Source of the DNA: a virus
Virus record (IMG/VR): IMGVR_UViG_3300028189_000548
Location: 1 to 40,176 of that record
DNA length: 40,176 nucleotides
Direction: 5' to 3' (one strand)
Positions 30,342 through 38,616 of this stretch are shown in pieces. Position numbers and translations under genes: made by a program. Every line of letters starts with the position of its first letter. Position 1 is the stretch's first letter. Below the pieces are notes generated by a model that did not search any database, was not told the origin of the DNA, and saw only the letters and a program-made list of their open reading frames with translations.

Positions 30342-30929
30342 TTATTTCAAATTACTTAATTTCTTTTGCAATTCTTCTTCTGGTGTTGATTTTTCACCTT
30401 CATAAAATTCTAATGGATCTATATAATTTATAATGCCACGTAGAGTTTTATCCGCTTCTTCTAATGCTTTATTATTCTTTAATAATATGTTTTCTTTTGA
30501 TCCTTGTAATTGCCATTGAACTGAAACTTTTTTGTAAAAATCGGCTTGTAGACCAAAACTTGCTTTGGATATTTCAAATATTTTATCATCGGGGTCTAAT
30601 TTGTATTGAGCGAAATATCTGGTTATTGATTGTTTCTTTTTCATTACTTTGGTTAGTGTTATTTGGTGTGGGTTTAGGTAGTATTCTCTGGTTAGTGATC
30701 CTTTTGCATTTTTGTATTTACTAAATAAAGTTGGATTTTTAATCCTAACAATTTGATTATTTCTGTAATCGAAATAGAATTCTTTTTTGTCCGAAGTATA
30801 CACAATTTTATATTTTGTATTTTCTCTAACCGGTATTATATCATTATCAGAAAAACTTTTACCATGATAAAATTCAAATTTTTTTGTTGCCCCATCTCCC
30901 CAAACTATTCGTTCATATTTACTTTTCAT
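30342..30929 (-). CDS. Hypothetical protein of the virion module (195 aa)
   Basis: A 195-aa basic, beta-rich protein (start MKSKYERIVWGDGATKKFEF, end EEELQKKLSNLK). No catalytic motif is seen. It follows the 1086-aa hub-like gene by 12 nt, which suggests a baseplate or tail-associated part, and is the last gene of the block. I do not recognise a family. Confidence 0.6.
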   Translation of the reverse strand: MKSKYERIVWGDGATKKFEFYHGKSFSDNDIIPVRENTKYKIVYTSDKKEFYFDYRNNQIVRIKNPTLFSKYKNAKGSLTREYYLNPHQITLTKVMKKKQSITRYFAQYKLDPDDKIFEISKASFGLQADFYKKVSVQWQLQGSKENILLKNNKALEEADKTLRGIINYIDPLEFYEGEKSTPEEELQKKLSNLK

Positions 30930-30941
30930 ACTATTTTCCTA

Positions 30942-33900
30942 TTATGGATATGACCAACCGACCTGTACGGTTGCCGGTTTGCCATCCCAATTTGGATATT
31001 TTGATTTCAACGCAGATATAATAGTTCCTTGAGGAATTCCAAGTCCTTTTGCCATAGATGAAATAGTATAATAATTTCCCTGTCCTGATCCAAATCCAGT
31101 AGATAATGATGTTCTTATTGTAGGAGTCAATACACTTAATTCTTCCATAGATTTTGCCTTGTAAGTTTTACCACCAAATTGGAAATATTGTCCAACGGCA
31201 TCTTCTCCGGCCTGTTCTATAAAAAATTTATTTGCGTCCAGTACAGTATCACCATTTTCTGGAGTAAATTGTTCCCCTGTATATTTACCCAAATCATCTA
31301 TACTACCATCTGCTATAATTTCTGCTGTCCATTCACTTTGAGACTCCTTAATAACTTCCTTCATTTCACCTACAGTCAATTCAGAAAATCCTGCACTATC
31401 TTTTATTACCATACCATTTGCTAGCAATTCAGATATTCTTTCTTGGGTAAATGGTTCACCAGTTTGTGGATCAATACCCTTTGGATCAAGAACCACATTC
31501 TTCGGAATTAACCTATCATCTAATATAGAATCCACAGCCTTTACTCTAATCTGACCTTTAATAGAAGTAGTCCAACCACTACTATCTATTTTATGTCCTA
31601 CACCAACCATCTGGAACACTGCTTCTTCTTTATATCTCTGTGCTAAATATGAACTGTGAAATGAATTTCCTGGAAACATACCACCTGTTCCATCTATTTC
31701 TAATTCAAATTCTATTGGAATAAGCGGTTGTATGTTTTTACCTATGCCATCCTCATCTCCACGCAATAATGATTGTAATATTGTTAAAACTTCTGGTTTC
31801 ATTATTATATATCGAGGGAACGGTCCTTCATTTTCAATGTTATATATCTCACCATAACTATCCAATACACCAGATGCTAAATAACTTAATGATTTTGAAC
31901 GCGTCCTTTTATATGCAACAACATCGTCAAATTTTTCAACCTCATCATTATCACTTTCATATAATTCTTGAAATTCTTTAATTGCTCTACCAGTCACAGT
32001 TTGACGAATTTTATCATGAACTCGAATTCCATCATCACTATTTATTGTAATCGGTTTGGTTATATCTCCATCTATTCTCCCAAATTTTCTATTTTTCTTT
32101 CCTGGCATTTCCGATTTGCCAGTTAATAAATCTGCAAACCTCTTTTGAATTTTTTCTGCCTCCGACATATTTTTTTCATCTGTAGTTATAGATTTCATCA
32201 TACGCCCCCACGCCTTTGCTGCAATTATATCATAGCTATCTATTTTATTATCTGTTTCATTCTCGTCTGGATTACTACCATACATTGCTGCAATTTTCAT
32301 TCTATCTGGAAGTTTTGCATTTATAGTTTGAGATTTTACTATTGAATCATCTTGCCATACCGGAAATTCGTAAGGTTTTAATTCATCTACTTCATCAACA
32401 TTACTAATAGTATATCCTTCCTCTTTAACAACTAATCTACTATTAGTATCATCATAATCCAATTTAAACTTATAAACTCCACCATATTCTGAAGAAAAGT
32501 CATCCCATATTGTTTGTATTACTTGTTGAATATCTGATTTATCCTTTAATTTTTCTGCTAACCACGCTACATTAAAATATATTTTTCTAATTTCTACTCC
32601 ACCGTCTCCAATATAAGTTTTATTCTCTTCAAATTTCATATCTTCTTTTGATTTTCGTTCTTCTTTAAACCCAAACTCTTTAATAATTTTGGAAAATACT
32701 GTATCATTTATTTTTGGTATAAGCCATTTTTTACTATTCACTGTCATTAAATAATTGCTATCTGTAAATTTTGAATAGACATACTCTATGTTACCTTCGT
32801 TATTATATGTTGATTCAATACTCCTGATTGCAGAAATAACTTTGTCATCAGAAGTTTCTCCAAAAAATCTACTCAATATATTATCTTCAAACCAGCCCCA
32901 TGTAACATAATATGTAGGATGTTTTCCAACAGTTTCCTTAGAAGCTTCTACATAGTCAATTACATATGGACCATTTTCATCATCGATAAAGTTGCCCAAC
33001 CAATCTTTTTTCTTGCGAGTATATATTTTTTTACTCGAACTCTTTTTTAATGAAAATTTATATGTAGAAATAATCTGATTCTTTAATTTATCATCTGAAA
33101 TTTTATTAGTATTATCGTCCAATTTGTAAATCTTCTTGGTTTGACCAGTTTTTTGCGATACGACTTCAGTTTTTACGATTTTCCTGATTTTTGGAATAAT
33201 CATCTCGTTTATTTGATTCCAAAAATTACTCATATAATCACTAAATGTGATATATTTATATAATTCCTTCAAATCTCCAGGTATAGTATAGTGACTATAA
33301 TCCCCCTTAACAACTAAAGTTGCGATTGCCGACTTTTGTATGGACTTAAAATCATCCTGTTTATTCTGTAACAATGTTACTCCTGGAGAAATTATAGTTG
33401 TATTGCAATCAAATCCCCCATTTTCATTTACAGACCAATCAAAATTTTGAACCAATCCTAACATTGCATCATAATGTCCGTTCTGTGATTGAATGTGAGT
33501 TAAAAGTTTTTCAGTTAATTTATCTAATTTATCGGCATCAAAATTTAATGTTCCATCATTAAGTAAAGGATAAACTTGAGTATCTTTTAAATCTCCAATT
33601 CCTGACCAACCCCATTCAAGCAAAACTGTTTTTCCATGATGTAAAAAATGTGGAGTTAATCTATCCAGTTGTTCCCAATCCCAACACGTCCAATTTATTT
33701 CTCCAGTTCTGGTTGCACCTAATTTCATACCACCACCTTTATATTCGATTGATATATCCTTTACTCCTGCAATTGGTCTGTATGGAATATTTCCTGATTT
33801 GCGATATAAATCTTTGAACCCACTTAAAGTTTTTCTCGTTGATATTTCAGTAGATATTTCAGTAGATATTCCATCCTTTTCATTATTTACTGTTCCCATT

Positions 33901-34202
33901 ATGTTTTGAATTTTTTCAGATAGGCCAACCTCTCCTCCCATTATAACTACAGCCGTATTATTAGTTCCTTGCATTGGAGTAAATGAAGTCATTCGTAGCC
34001 ATGGTGTTCTTGCAAACATATAATTTTGACTTATGGAAGGTTTACCTTCCGTTGAAAGTGGCATATTAAATGCATAATTACCATCTATCCAATCATCTGT
34101 CTTTTTATCATAAACCTGACCACCCGTTCCCTTCTTTAACATAGCTATTTTTTGTCTAAGAGTTCGTTGTATATTCTTACTAATTGGTGCTAATGTAATC
34201 AT
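30942..34202 (-). CDS. Large baseplate hub-like structural protein
   Basis: A 1086-aa protein without catalytic motifs. The N-terminal third has KDISIEYKGGGMKLGATRTG and INWTCWDWEQLDRLTPHFLH followed by HGKTVLLEWGWSG. The later PVWQDDSIVKSQTINAKLPD and FPGNSFHSSYLAQRYKEEAV (followed by FQMVGVGHKID) read as beta-rich virion sequence, the last similar in feel to the gp27/D-type hub ending. The C-terminus (about 960-1086) has repeated hydrophobic/Gly segments (GQYFQFGGKTYKA, GIPQGTIISALKSKYPNWDG), possibly a small binding domain. The position directly after a gp53/LysM-like gene fits a baseplate hub. A short STEISTEIST repeat is seen near residue 118. Confidence 0.6.
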   Translation of the reverse strand: MITLAPISKNIQRTLRQKIAMLKKGTGGQVYDKKTDDWIDGNYAFNMPLSTEGKPSISQNYMFARTPWLRMTSFTPMQGTNNTAVVIMGGEVGLSEKIQNIMGTVNNEKDGISTEISTEISTRKTLSGFKDLYRKSGNIPYRPIAGVKDISIEYKGGGMKLGATRTGEINWTCWDWEQLDRLTPHFLHHGKTVLLEWGWSGIGDLKDTQVYPLLNDGTLNFDADKLDKLTEKLLTHIQSQNGHYDAMLGLVQNFDWSVNENGGFDCNTTIISPGVTLLQNKQDDFKSIQKSAIATLVVKGDYSHYTIPGDLKELYKYITFSDYMSNFWNQINEMIIPKIRKIVKTEVVSQKTGQTKKIYKLDDNTNKISDDKLKNQIISTYKFSLKKSSSKKIYTRKKKDWLGNFIDDENGPYVIDYVEASKETVGKHPTYYVTWGWFEDNILSRFFGETSDDKVISAIRSIESTYNNEGNIEYVYSKFTDSNYLMTVNSKKWLIPKINDTVFSKIIKEFGFKEERKSKEDMKFEENKTYIGDGGVEIRKIYFNVAWLAEKLKDKSDIQQVIQTIWDDFSSEYGGVYKFKLDYDDTNSRLVVKEEGYTISNVDEVDELKPYEFPVWQDDSIVKSQTINAKLPDRMKIAAMYGSNPDENETDNKIDSYDIIAAKAWGRMMKSITTDEKNMSEAEKIQKRFADLLTGKSEMPGKKNRKFGRIDGDITKPITINSDDGIRVHDKIRQTVTGRAIKEFQELYESDNDEVEKFDDVVAYKRTRSKSLSYLASGVLDSYGEIYNIENEGPFPRYIIMKPEVLTILQSLLRGDEDGIGKNIQPLIPIEFELEIDGTGGMFPGNSFHSSYLAQRYKEEAVFQMVGVGHKIDSSGWTTSIKGQIRVKAVDSILDDRLIPKNVVLDPKGIDPQTGEPFTQERISELLANGMVIKDSAGFSELTVGEMKEVIKESQSEWTAEIIADGSIDDLGKYTGEQFTPENGDTVLDANKFFIEQAGEDAVGQYFQFGGKTYKAKSMEELSVLTPTIRTSLSTGFGSGQGNYYTISSMAKGLGIPQGTIISALKSKYPNWDGKPATVQVGWSYP

Positions 34203-34205
34203 AAT

Positions 34206-34505
34206 CTAAAACGCCATATCTTTTAATTTATTTAAAATTGGATCAATATCTATTGGTATTCTAATTTGATTATCTACATCAAATCCTATTTCTGCCCTAT
34301 CTAACCCATTTGCTTTTGCAATAATCCACCATAACGATGTATCTTTATAATATTTATATGCAAGAGTATCTAATCTGTCTCCAAACTTTGGATAGATAAA
34401 TATATCACTATCTTTAATTGGAATAACTGGATAAATAGTAGGTTTAAATACTCTCTTACCATCTTTATTTATTTTTATTTTTGTATTATTATATCTACTT
34501 GGCAT
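34206..34505 (-). CDS. gp53-like baseplate protein with LysM-type fold
   Basis: A 99-aa protein whose core IYPKFGDRLDTLAYKYYKDT, then SLWWIIAKANGLD is the LysM/gp53 baseplate-wedge signature ('gdrld.iA.ryYgd..lWWiIa.aN'), followed by QIRIPIDIDPIL. Small proteins of this kind lie between tape-measure/tube-initiator and hub genes in contractile phages. It has 3-4 nt gaps to both neighbours. In the virion it should sit in the baseplate. Confidence 0.8.
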   Translation of the reverse strand: MPSRYNNTKIKINKDGKRVFKPTIYPVIPIKDSDIFIYPKFGDRLDTLAYKYYKDTSLWWIIAKANGLDRAEIGFDVDNQIRIPIDIDPILNKLKDMAF

Positions 34506-34509
34506 CTGA

Positions 34510-37500
34510 TTATCCTAAACCACTAAATAATTTAGCCATGGGTTCGATTCTGTTAGGTTTATCTACAACATTTTCTTCAGAAGTAAATGTCCCCTTTGTT
34601 CCAGTACCATCTTTGTCTAATGACCAACCTTTGTCATCTAACCAACCTAATTCATAATGTTTACCAAGTGTAGATGGCATATACTTGCCAACATAAGTGA
34701 AACTACAATCACATTTAATATATTTTGGAAATTGTAATCCATCTTCTATTTCCCAAGTTGAGTTATCTTCTACACTAACACTTAAACTATCAAGAAAACC
34801 AGGAGTATCAACAAACATATCACCAATAGTTAATTCAATAAATGGTGCAATCATTCTATTGTCTGGAGTAAACGATGGATAACATAATCCTATAAGATAA
34901 TTTAATTTTTCAAGTAATACTGGAAATTCTTGTTTTGTTTTTGGGTATATATCAAAATTAAAACTAACTTTTCTTTCTGTTCCACTATAAACATATACTT
35001 GATCTGGTCTACCTATATATCTTGTACCTGTCCATTCTGGAGTTATACTATCTGATATACCACTTAGTAGTGCTCTGAATATAAGAAATTTAGTGTTTAC
35101 TATATCTTTGAATTTAAATTTTACAAAATCACTTACATCTTCTGGTAAATCTTTTCCATATGGATGTATATTAATTTTATCTGTAGCAATTGATTTATAT
35201 TTATATTTATCATCACCAGTATTAGTTTTAATAACTCCTAATCCTGCACCGGCAGCTGCATTAGGATCTAATATTCTTTTTAAACCCTGTTGTTTTCCTG
35301 GATGTCCAATATTCGTAGATACTTGTCCATAAGCCATCAGAGTTGCTTTGTACTTTTCAATAATCTCATTTTGCGCTTTTATATCTGACTTATCTTGTTC
35401 ATATACCTCTAACTTAGTTCCGTAATCCTTTACAGCCGCATCATATTTTAAACCTGCTTCTAGATCCAGATCTCCACCTTCTCTTCCAACATTAGGATTC
35501 GTTGGTGCTATTGGTTCATCACTTGCACTTGCACCCTCTCCAGGTATTGGAGAATCAGATGGTATATATTTTCCACCCAATTGGTCATAAGATTTAGTTT
35601 TATATCGTTTATGAATAAGATCCGGACTACCAGCTGATGTATCACTAGAACTTTTTACTACTCTATCAGAGTACCAATTTCCTTTAAATACATTTTGATA
35701 TTTATAATTTTTCGTTCCCAATTCTAATGGTTTTGGTGCACCATCTTCATCCCATACTCTAGTAGGTGCATATTCATTATAATGAGTACCCCAAAATTGT
35801 GCTGCTACAGGACCGATTTGTACAAATCCATATGGATCAATTCCGACTTGAAAATCTACCAATTTTGATAAGGCAAATAAACCATATTTATTTTTTTCAC
35901 CCCACCAACCAGATCCTGGTAAAGGAAGCCCATCAGAAAGAGTTTCTTTTCTGGATTCAGCAAACGGCCCTTTCTGACTAAATACATATTGTGTTGGTGT
36001 GGCTGGAGTTCCACCAAAACGAGACATACCACCTATATAATTTTTAAACTTATCCCACGGTTTAAGATCAGTATCAGGGGTTGGTATAATAAATTTATTT
36101 GTTAATCTTGTTAATCTACTATAATGATGTTCGGTGGAAGCCCCAAAATCACCATCGACATCCTCTATATCTTCCCCAATCTTACCAAAACCATCTTTAA
36201 CACGAGTTCCATATCCCCAAGTTTCAACAGTTGATGCATCTAAAAAGAACGCTTCGGGTTTTCCCAAAACTCCATAATTTTTCCAATAATTTCCATATGA
36301 ATCTTCACCTTCTCCCGTAAATGTTGTAGAATGTCTTTGTGTATGAACAAAGGGCAGTAATGATGCCTGAATTCCCAACATACTAAAATCTCGTGTTTCT
36401 GGTCTTGGATTTAGATCCTGTAAGAAAGTTTGATTCCTTATCCAATTTTTTCCTATTGGAGATGCTCCCCATTGATTAATTCTTTCAATATCTTCTGCTG
36501 CGGCTAAACTTGCCAATACTATATTATCCCTACCAACAATAGTTCTTTCACCAACATCTTTTATTACATATGGTTGATAAGTATCTGGTAACTGTTGTGG
36601 GAGTAACCTAAGATTATCACCTAATCCTACCCCCTTATATGGCCAATTGGGATTATCAGCTTGTGCTTGATAAAATATAGCCGATAACGCAGTTCCGGCA
36701 AATTCTCCCGAAAGTTCATCACTTAGAGTGAAATCTTCATACAAAGGCGGAAATAGATTTGTACTTTGAATTGGAAGGGAATCAGTTATATATCGTTCTG
36801 AATAAGAATATCCAAATTGATCTCCTATAGAATATGAAAAAATATTATTTGGATATGCACCTTGAACATTAAATGTTCTCTGAGGGTTTTCTGATATATC
36901 ATCAAAATCTGATGGTCTTGTGTATTTCATGTTCTCTGGATTCTGATAAATAGACGGAAACGGAGTTCCAAGTGGACTAAATGCATCTAAATTTGCAAAT
37001 TGTAAAGCTTGACCACCAATTGCTGCTGCTTCTGTAACATCACTTGGAATATGAATTGAACCATCTTTCCAAGGCGTAGTAGCTCCCGTTTCATCAAATA
37101 AATCAGTACCTACCGTTATCGGTGTAAAGGGTGAAGTTAAAAAATGATGTTGATATACTTCCGTTGTTTTATTGGCTTCAGGAAATGTCATATCTTCCCA
37201 AGTTGTCGCTGGTGATGTTTGATCACTTGGAATATGAATTGAACCTTGCTTCCATCCTTCGAATGTTATATAGCTCATATTACCAAACATATCTAATGTT
37301 ATTTGATTAAGAAAAGGATTCAAATTAAGATTCAAATGATTAAATGGAACAGAAAAAGGACTACCAAAATGGTCATATAATTTAGTTCCTTCAGGTGATA
37401 ATTCGTGGAAAATTTTGTCTGGCCATGGTTCTGCGTAATTGGGCCAGAATGCATCATCAGGTGAATATTGACTTGCATAATTCTCTAATGGAACTGTATT

Positions 37501-38613
37501 ACTTCCATGTGCATCTGCTGATATAGGTGTTAATTGTAAAGTACTCTGATAATCTTCATCCCCAAATGGACCAGATAGTGTTATTTGTGGAATATTATGT
37601 GTTATTTGATCCACAGTAAAATCTAAAATATTACTCGGATATTGTTCTGTTATTCCAGGTGGAACTGTAGTTGCTTCTATTGTCGGAACTCTATAATCAC
37701 CATTCTCATCCATATATATTGATGACCTACCTGCTAATGATTTCAAATCTCCATAATAATTAACACCACCACCAAGTACACCAGCAATATCGTCTGTTCC
37801 TATATGCACAGACCCAAGTTTCCAACCACTAGTTTGTCCTTGATTAAGAAATGGAGATGTATTAAGTGATAAATGCTTAAATGGAACACTAAATGGACTA
37901 TTAAAAGTATCATATAATTTAGTTCCCTCTATACCATCATATGTATGAAAAATATCTGTTGGATGTGTTTGTGCATAAGATGGAAAAAATGGATCAGTTG
38001 GTGAATGGGTGCTTGTATATGATGATATTGGTGGATTAACTAATGCACCATAAGCTCCTTCTGCTCTAGGAGATATATCAAGAGTCTCTTCTTCAACAAC
38101 TCCATATTCTAAAGATGAATTCATACCCGCGATAGTATGTGATAATGGAGTTAATGTATAATTAAGTGGATCACCTATAGCATATTCAGATACTCCCATA
38201 TCAACTGTAAATCCAAGTGGTGGTCCTCCTGGCGGAATAAATCCTTGTCCTTGTTGAGTTCCATCCATATAATCTGTTACACCATATGGACCTCTATCGG
38301 GTGGTTGAGTATTAAGTGGACCAAATTCACTTTCCATATTTACTAGAGCTGATTCGGCTGGTCTATAAAAAGATTTATTTCCTGTAACTATGTCTCCACG
38401 AACCGTATATGATTGTGGATTGTCATTTGGGTAAGTTCCAGATCCTATTCCATCATCATGTATAGAATGTTCCGTTTGATGTGGAAATAATTTATCCTTA
38501 GTAGAACCATGAACACCACCTTTATTTGGATCAATATCAGTATCATCACCGATTTTATTATATTCAGTCCATTTAAAGTTTTCTAAGTTTTCTGTTAGTT
38601 TTACTATACTCAT
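34510..38613 (-). CDS. Giant tail/baseplate protein with internal duplications
   Basis: A 1367-aa protein. The N-terminal half is Pro/Gly/Thr/Asp-rich and low in charge, with at least two copies of a unit of about 180 aa (see repeat entry). The central part (about 850-1030) has FSQKGPFAESRKET and FGKIGEDIEDVDGDFG segments. The last 240 residues form a different, folded-looking domain: INIHPYGKDLPEDVSDFVKF, YIGRPDQVYVYSGTERKVSF, NFDIYPKTKQEFPVLLEKLN and GDMFVDTPGFLDSLSVSVED. This domain resembles tail-tube-end or baseplate cap proteins that precede gp53/LysM genes. I infer a tail terminus or baseplate protein with a repetitive extension. Confidence 0.6.
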   Translation of the reverse strand: MSIVKLTENLENFKWTEYNKIGDDTDIDPNKGGVHGSTKDKLFPHQTEHSIHDDGIGSGTYPNDNPQSYTVRGDIVTGNKSFYRPAESALVNMESEFGPLNTQPPDRGPYGVTDYMDGTQQGQGFIPPGGPPLGFTVDMGVSEYAIGDPLNYTLTPLSHTIAGMNSSLEYGVVEEETLDISPRAEGAYGALVNPPISSYTSTHSPTDPFFPSYAQTHPTDIFHTYDGIEGTKLYDTFNSPFSVPFKHLSLNTSPFLNQGQTSGWKLGSVHIGTDDIAGVLGGGVNYYGDLKSLAGRSSIYMDENGDYRVPTIEATTVPPGITEQYPSNILDFTVDQITHNIPQITLSGPFGDEDYQSTLQLTPISADAHGSNTVPLENYASQYSPDDAFWPNYAEPWPDKIFHELSPEGTKLYDHFGSPFSVPFNHLNLNLNPFLNQITLDMFGNMSYITFEGWKQGSIHIPSDQTSPATTWEDMTFPEANKTTEVYQHHFLTSPFTPITVGTDLFDETGATTPWKDGSIHIPSDVTEAAAIGGQALQFANLDAFSPLGTPFPSIYQNPENMKYTRPSDFDDISENPQRTFNVQGAYPNNIFSYSIGDQFGYSYSERYITDSLPIQSTNLFPPLYEDFTLSDELSGEFAGTALSAIFYQAQADNPNWPYKGVGLGDNLRLLPQQLPDTYQPYVIKDVGERTIVGRDNIVLASLAAAEDIERINQWGASPIGKNWIRNQTFLQDLNPRPETRDFSMLGIQASLLPFVHTQRHSTTFTGEGEDSYGNYWKNYGVLGKPEAFFLDASTVETWGYGTRVKDGFGKIGEDIEDVDGDFGASTEHHYSRLTRLTNKFIIPTPDTDLKPWDKFKNYIGGMSRFGGTPATPTQYVFSQKGPFAESRKETLSDGLPLPGSGWWGEKNKYGLFALSKLVDFQVGIDPYGFVQIGPVAAQFWGTHYNEYAPTRVWDEDGAPKPLELGTKNYKYQNVFKGNWYSDRVVKSSSDTSAGSPDLIHKRYKTKSYDQLGGKYIPSDSPIPGEGASASDEPIAPTNPNVGREGGDLDLEAGLKYDAAVKDYGTKLEVYEQDKSDIKAQNEIIEKYKATLMAYGQVSTNIGHPGKQQGLKRILDPNAAAGAGLGVIKTNTGDDKYKYKSIATDKINIHPYGKDLPEDVSDFVKFKFKDIVNTKFLIFRALLSGISDSITPEWTGTRYIGRPDQVYVYSGTERKVSFNFDIYPKTKQEFPVLLEKLNYLIGLCYPSFTPDNRMIAPFIELTIGDMFVDTPGFLDSLSVSVEDNSTWEIEDGLQFPKYIKCDCSFTYVGKYMPSTLGKHYELGWLDDKGWSLDKDGTGTKGTFTSEENVVDKPNRIEPMAKLFSGLG
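37030..37982 (-). repeat. Coding repeats in the 1367-aa protein
   Basis: The unit DIFHTYDGIEGTKLYDTFNS with PFSVPFKHLSLN (about residues 210-245) recurs as KIFHELSPEGTKLYDHFGSP with FSVPFNHLNLN (about 390-425). A shorter element recurs three times: GWKLGSVHIGTD, GWKQGSIHIPSD and PWKDGSIHIPSD. DNA identity is only partial, so the duplication is old or under selection for variation. Confidence 0.75.
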
Positions 38614-38616
38614 TTA

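Noticed and set aside
33846-33875. Short repeat in the hub-like gene (STEISTEIST)
   Set aside because: A local 12-nt slippage duplication without further structure; not a CRISPR or mobile element.
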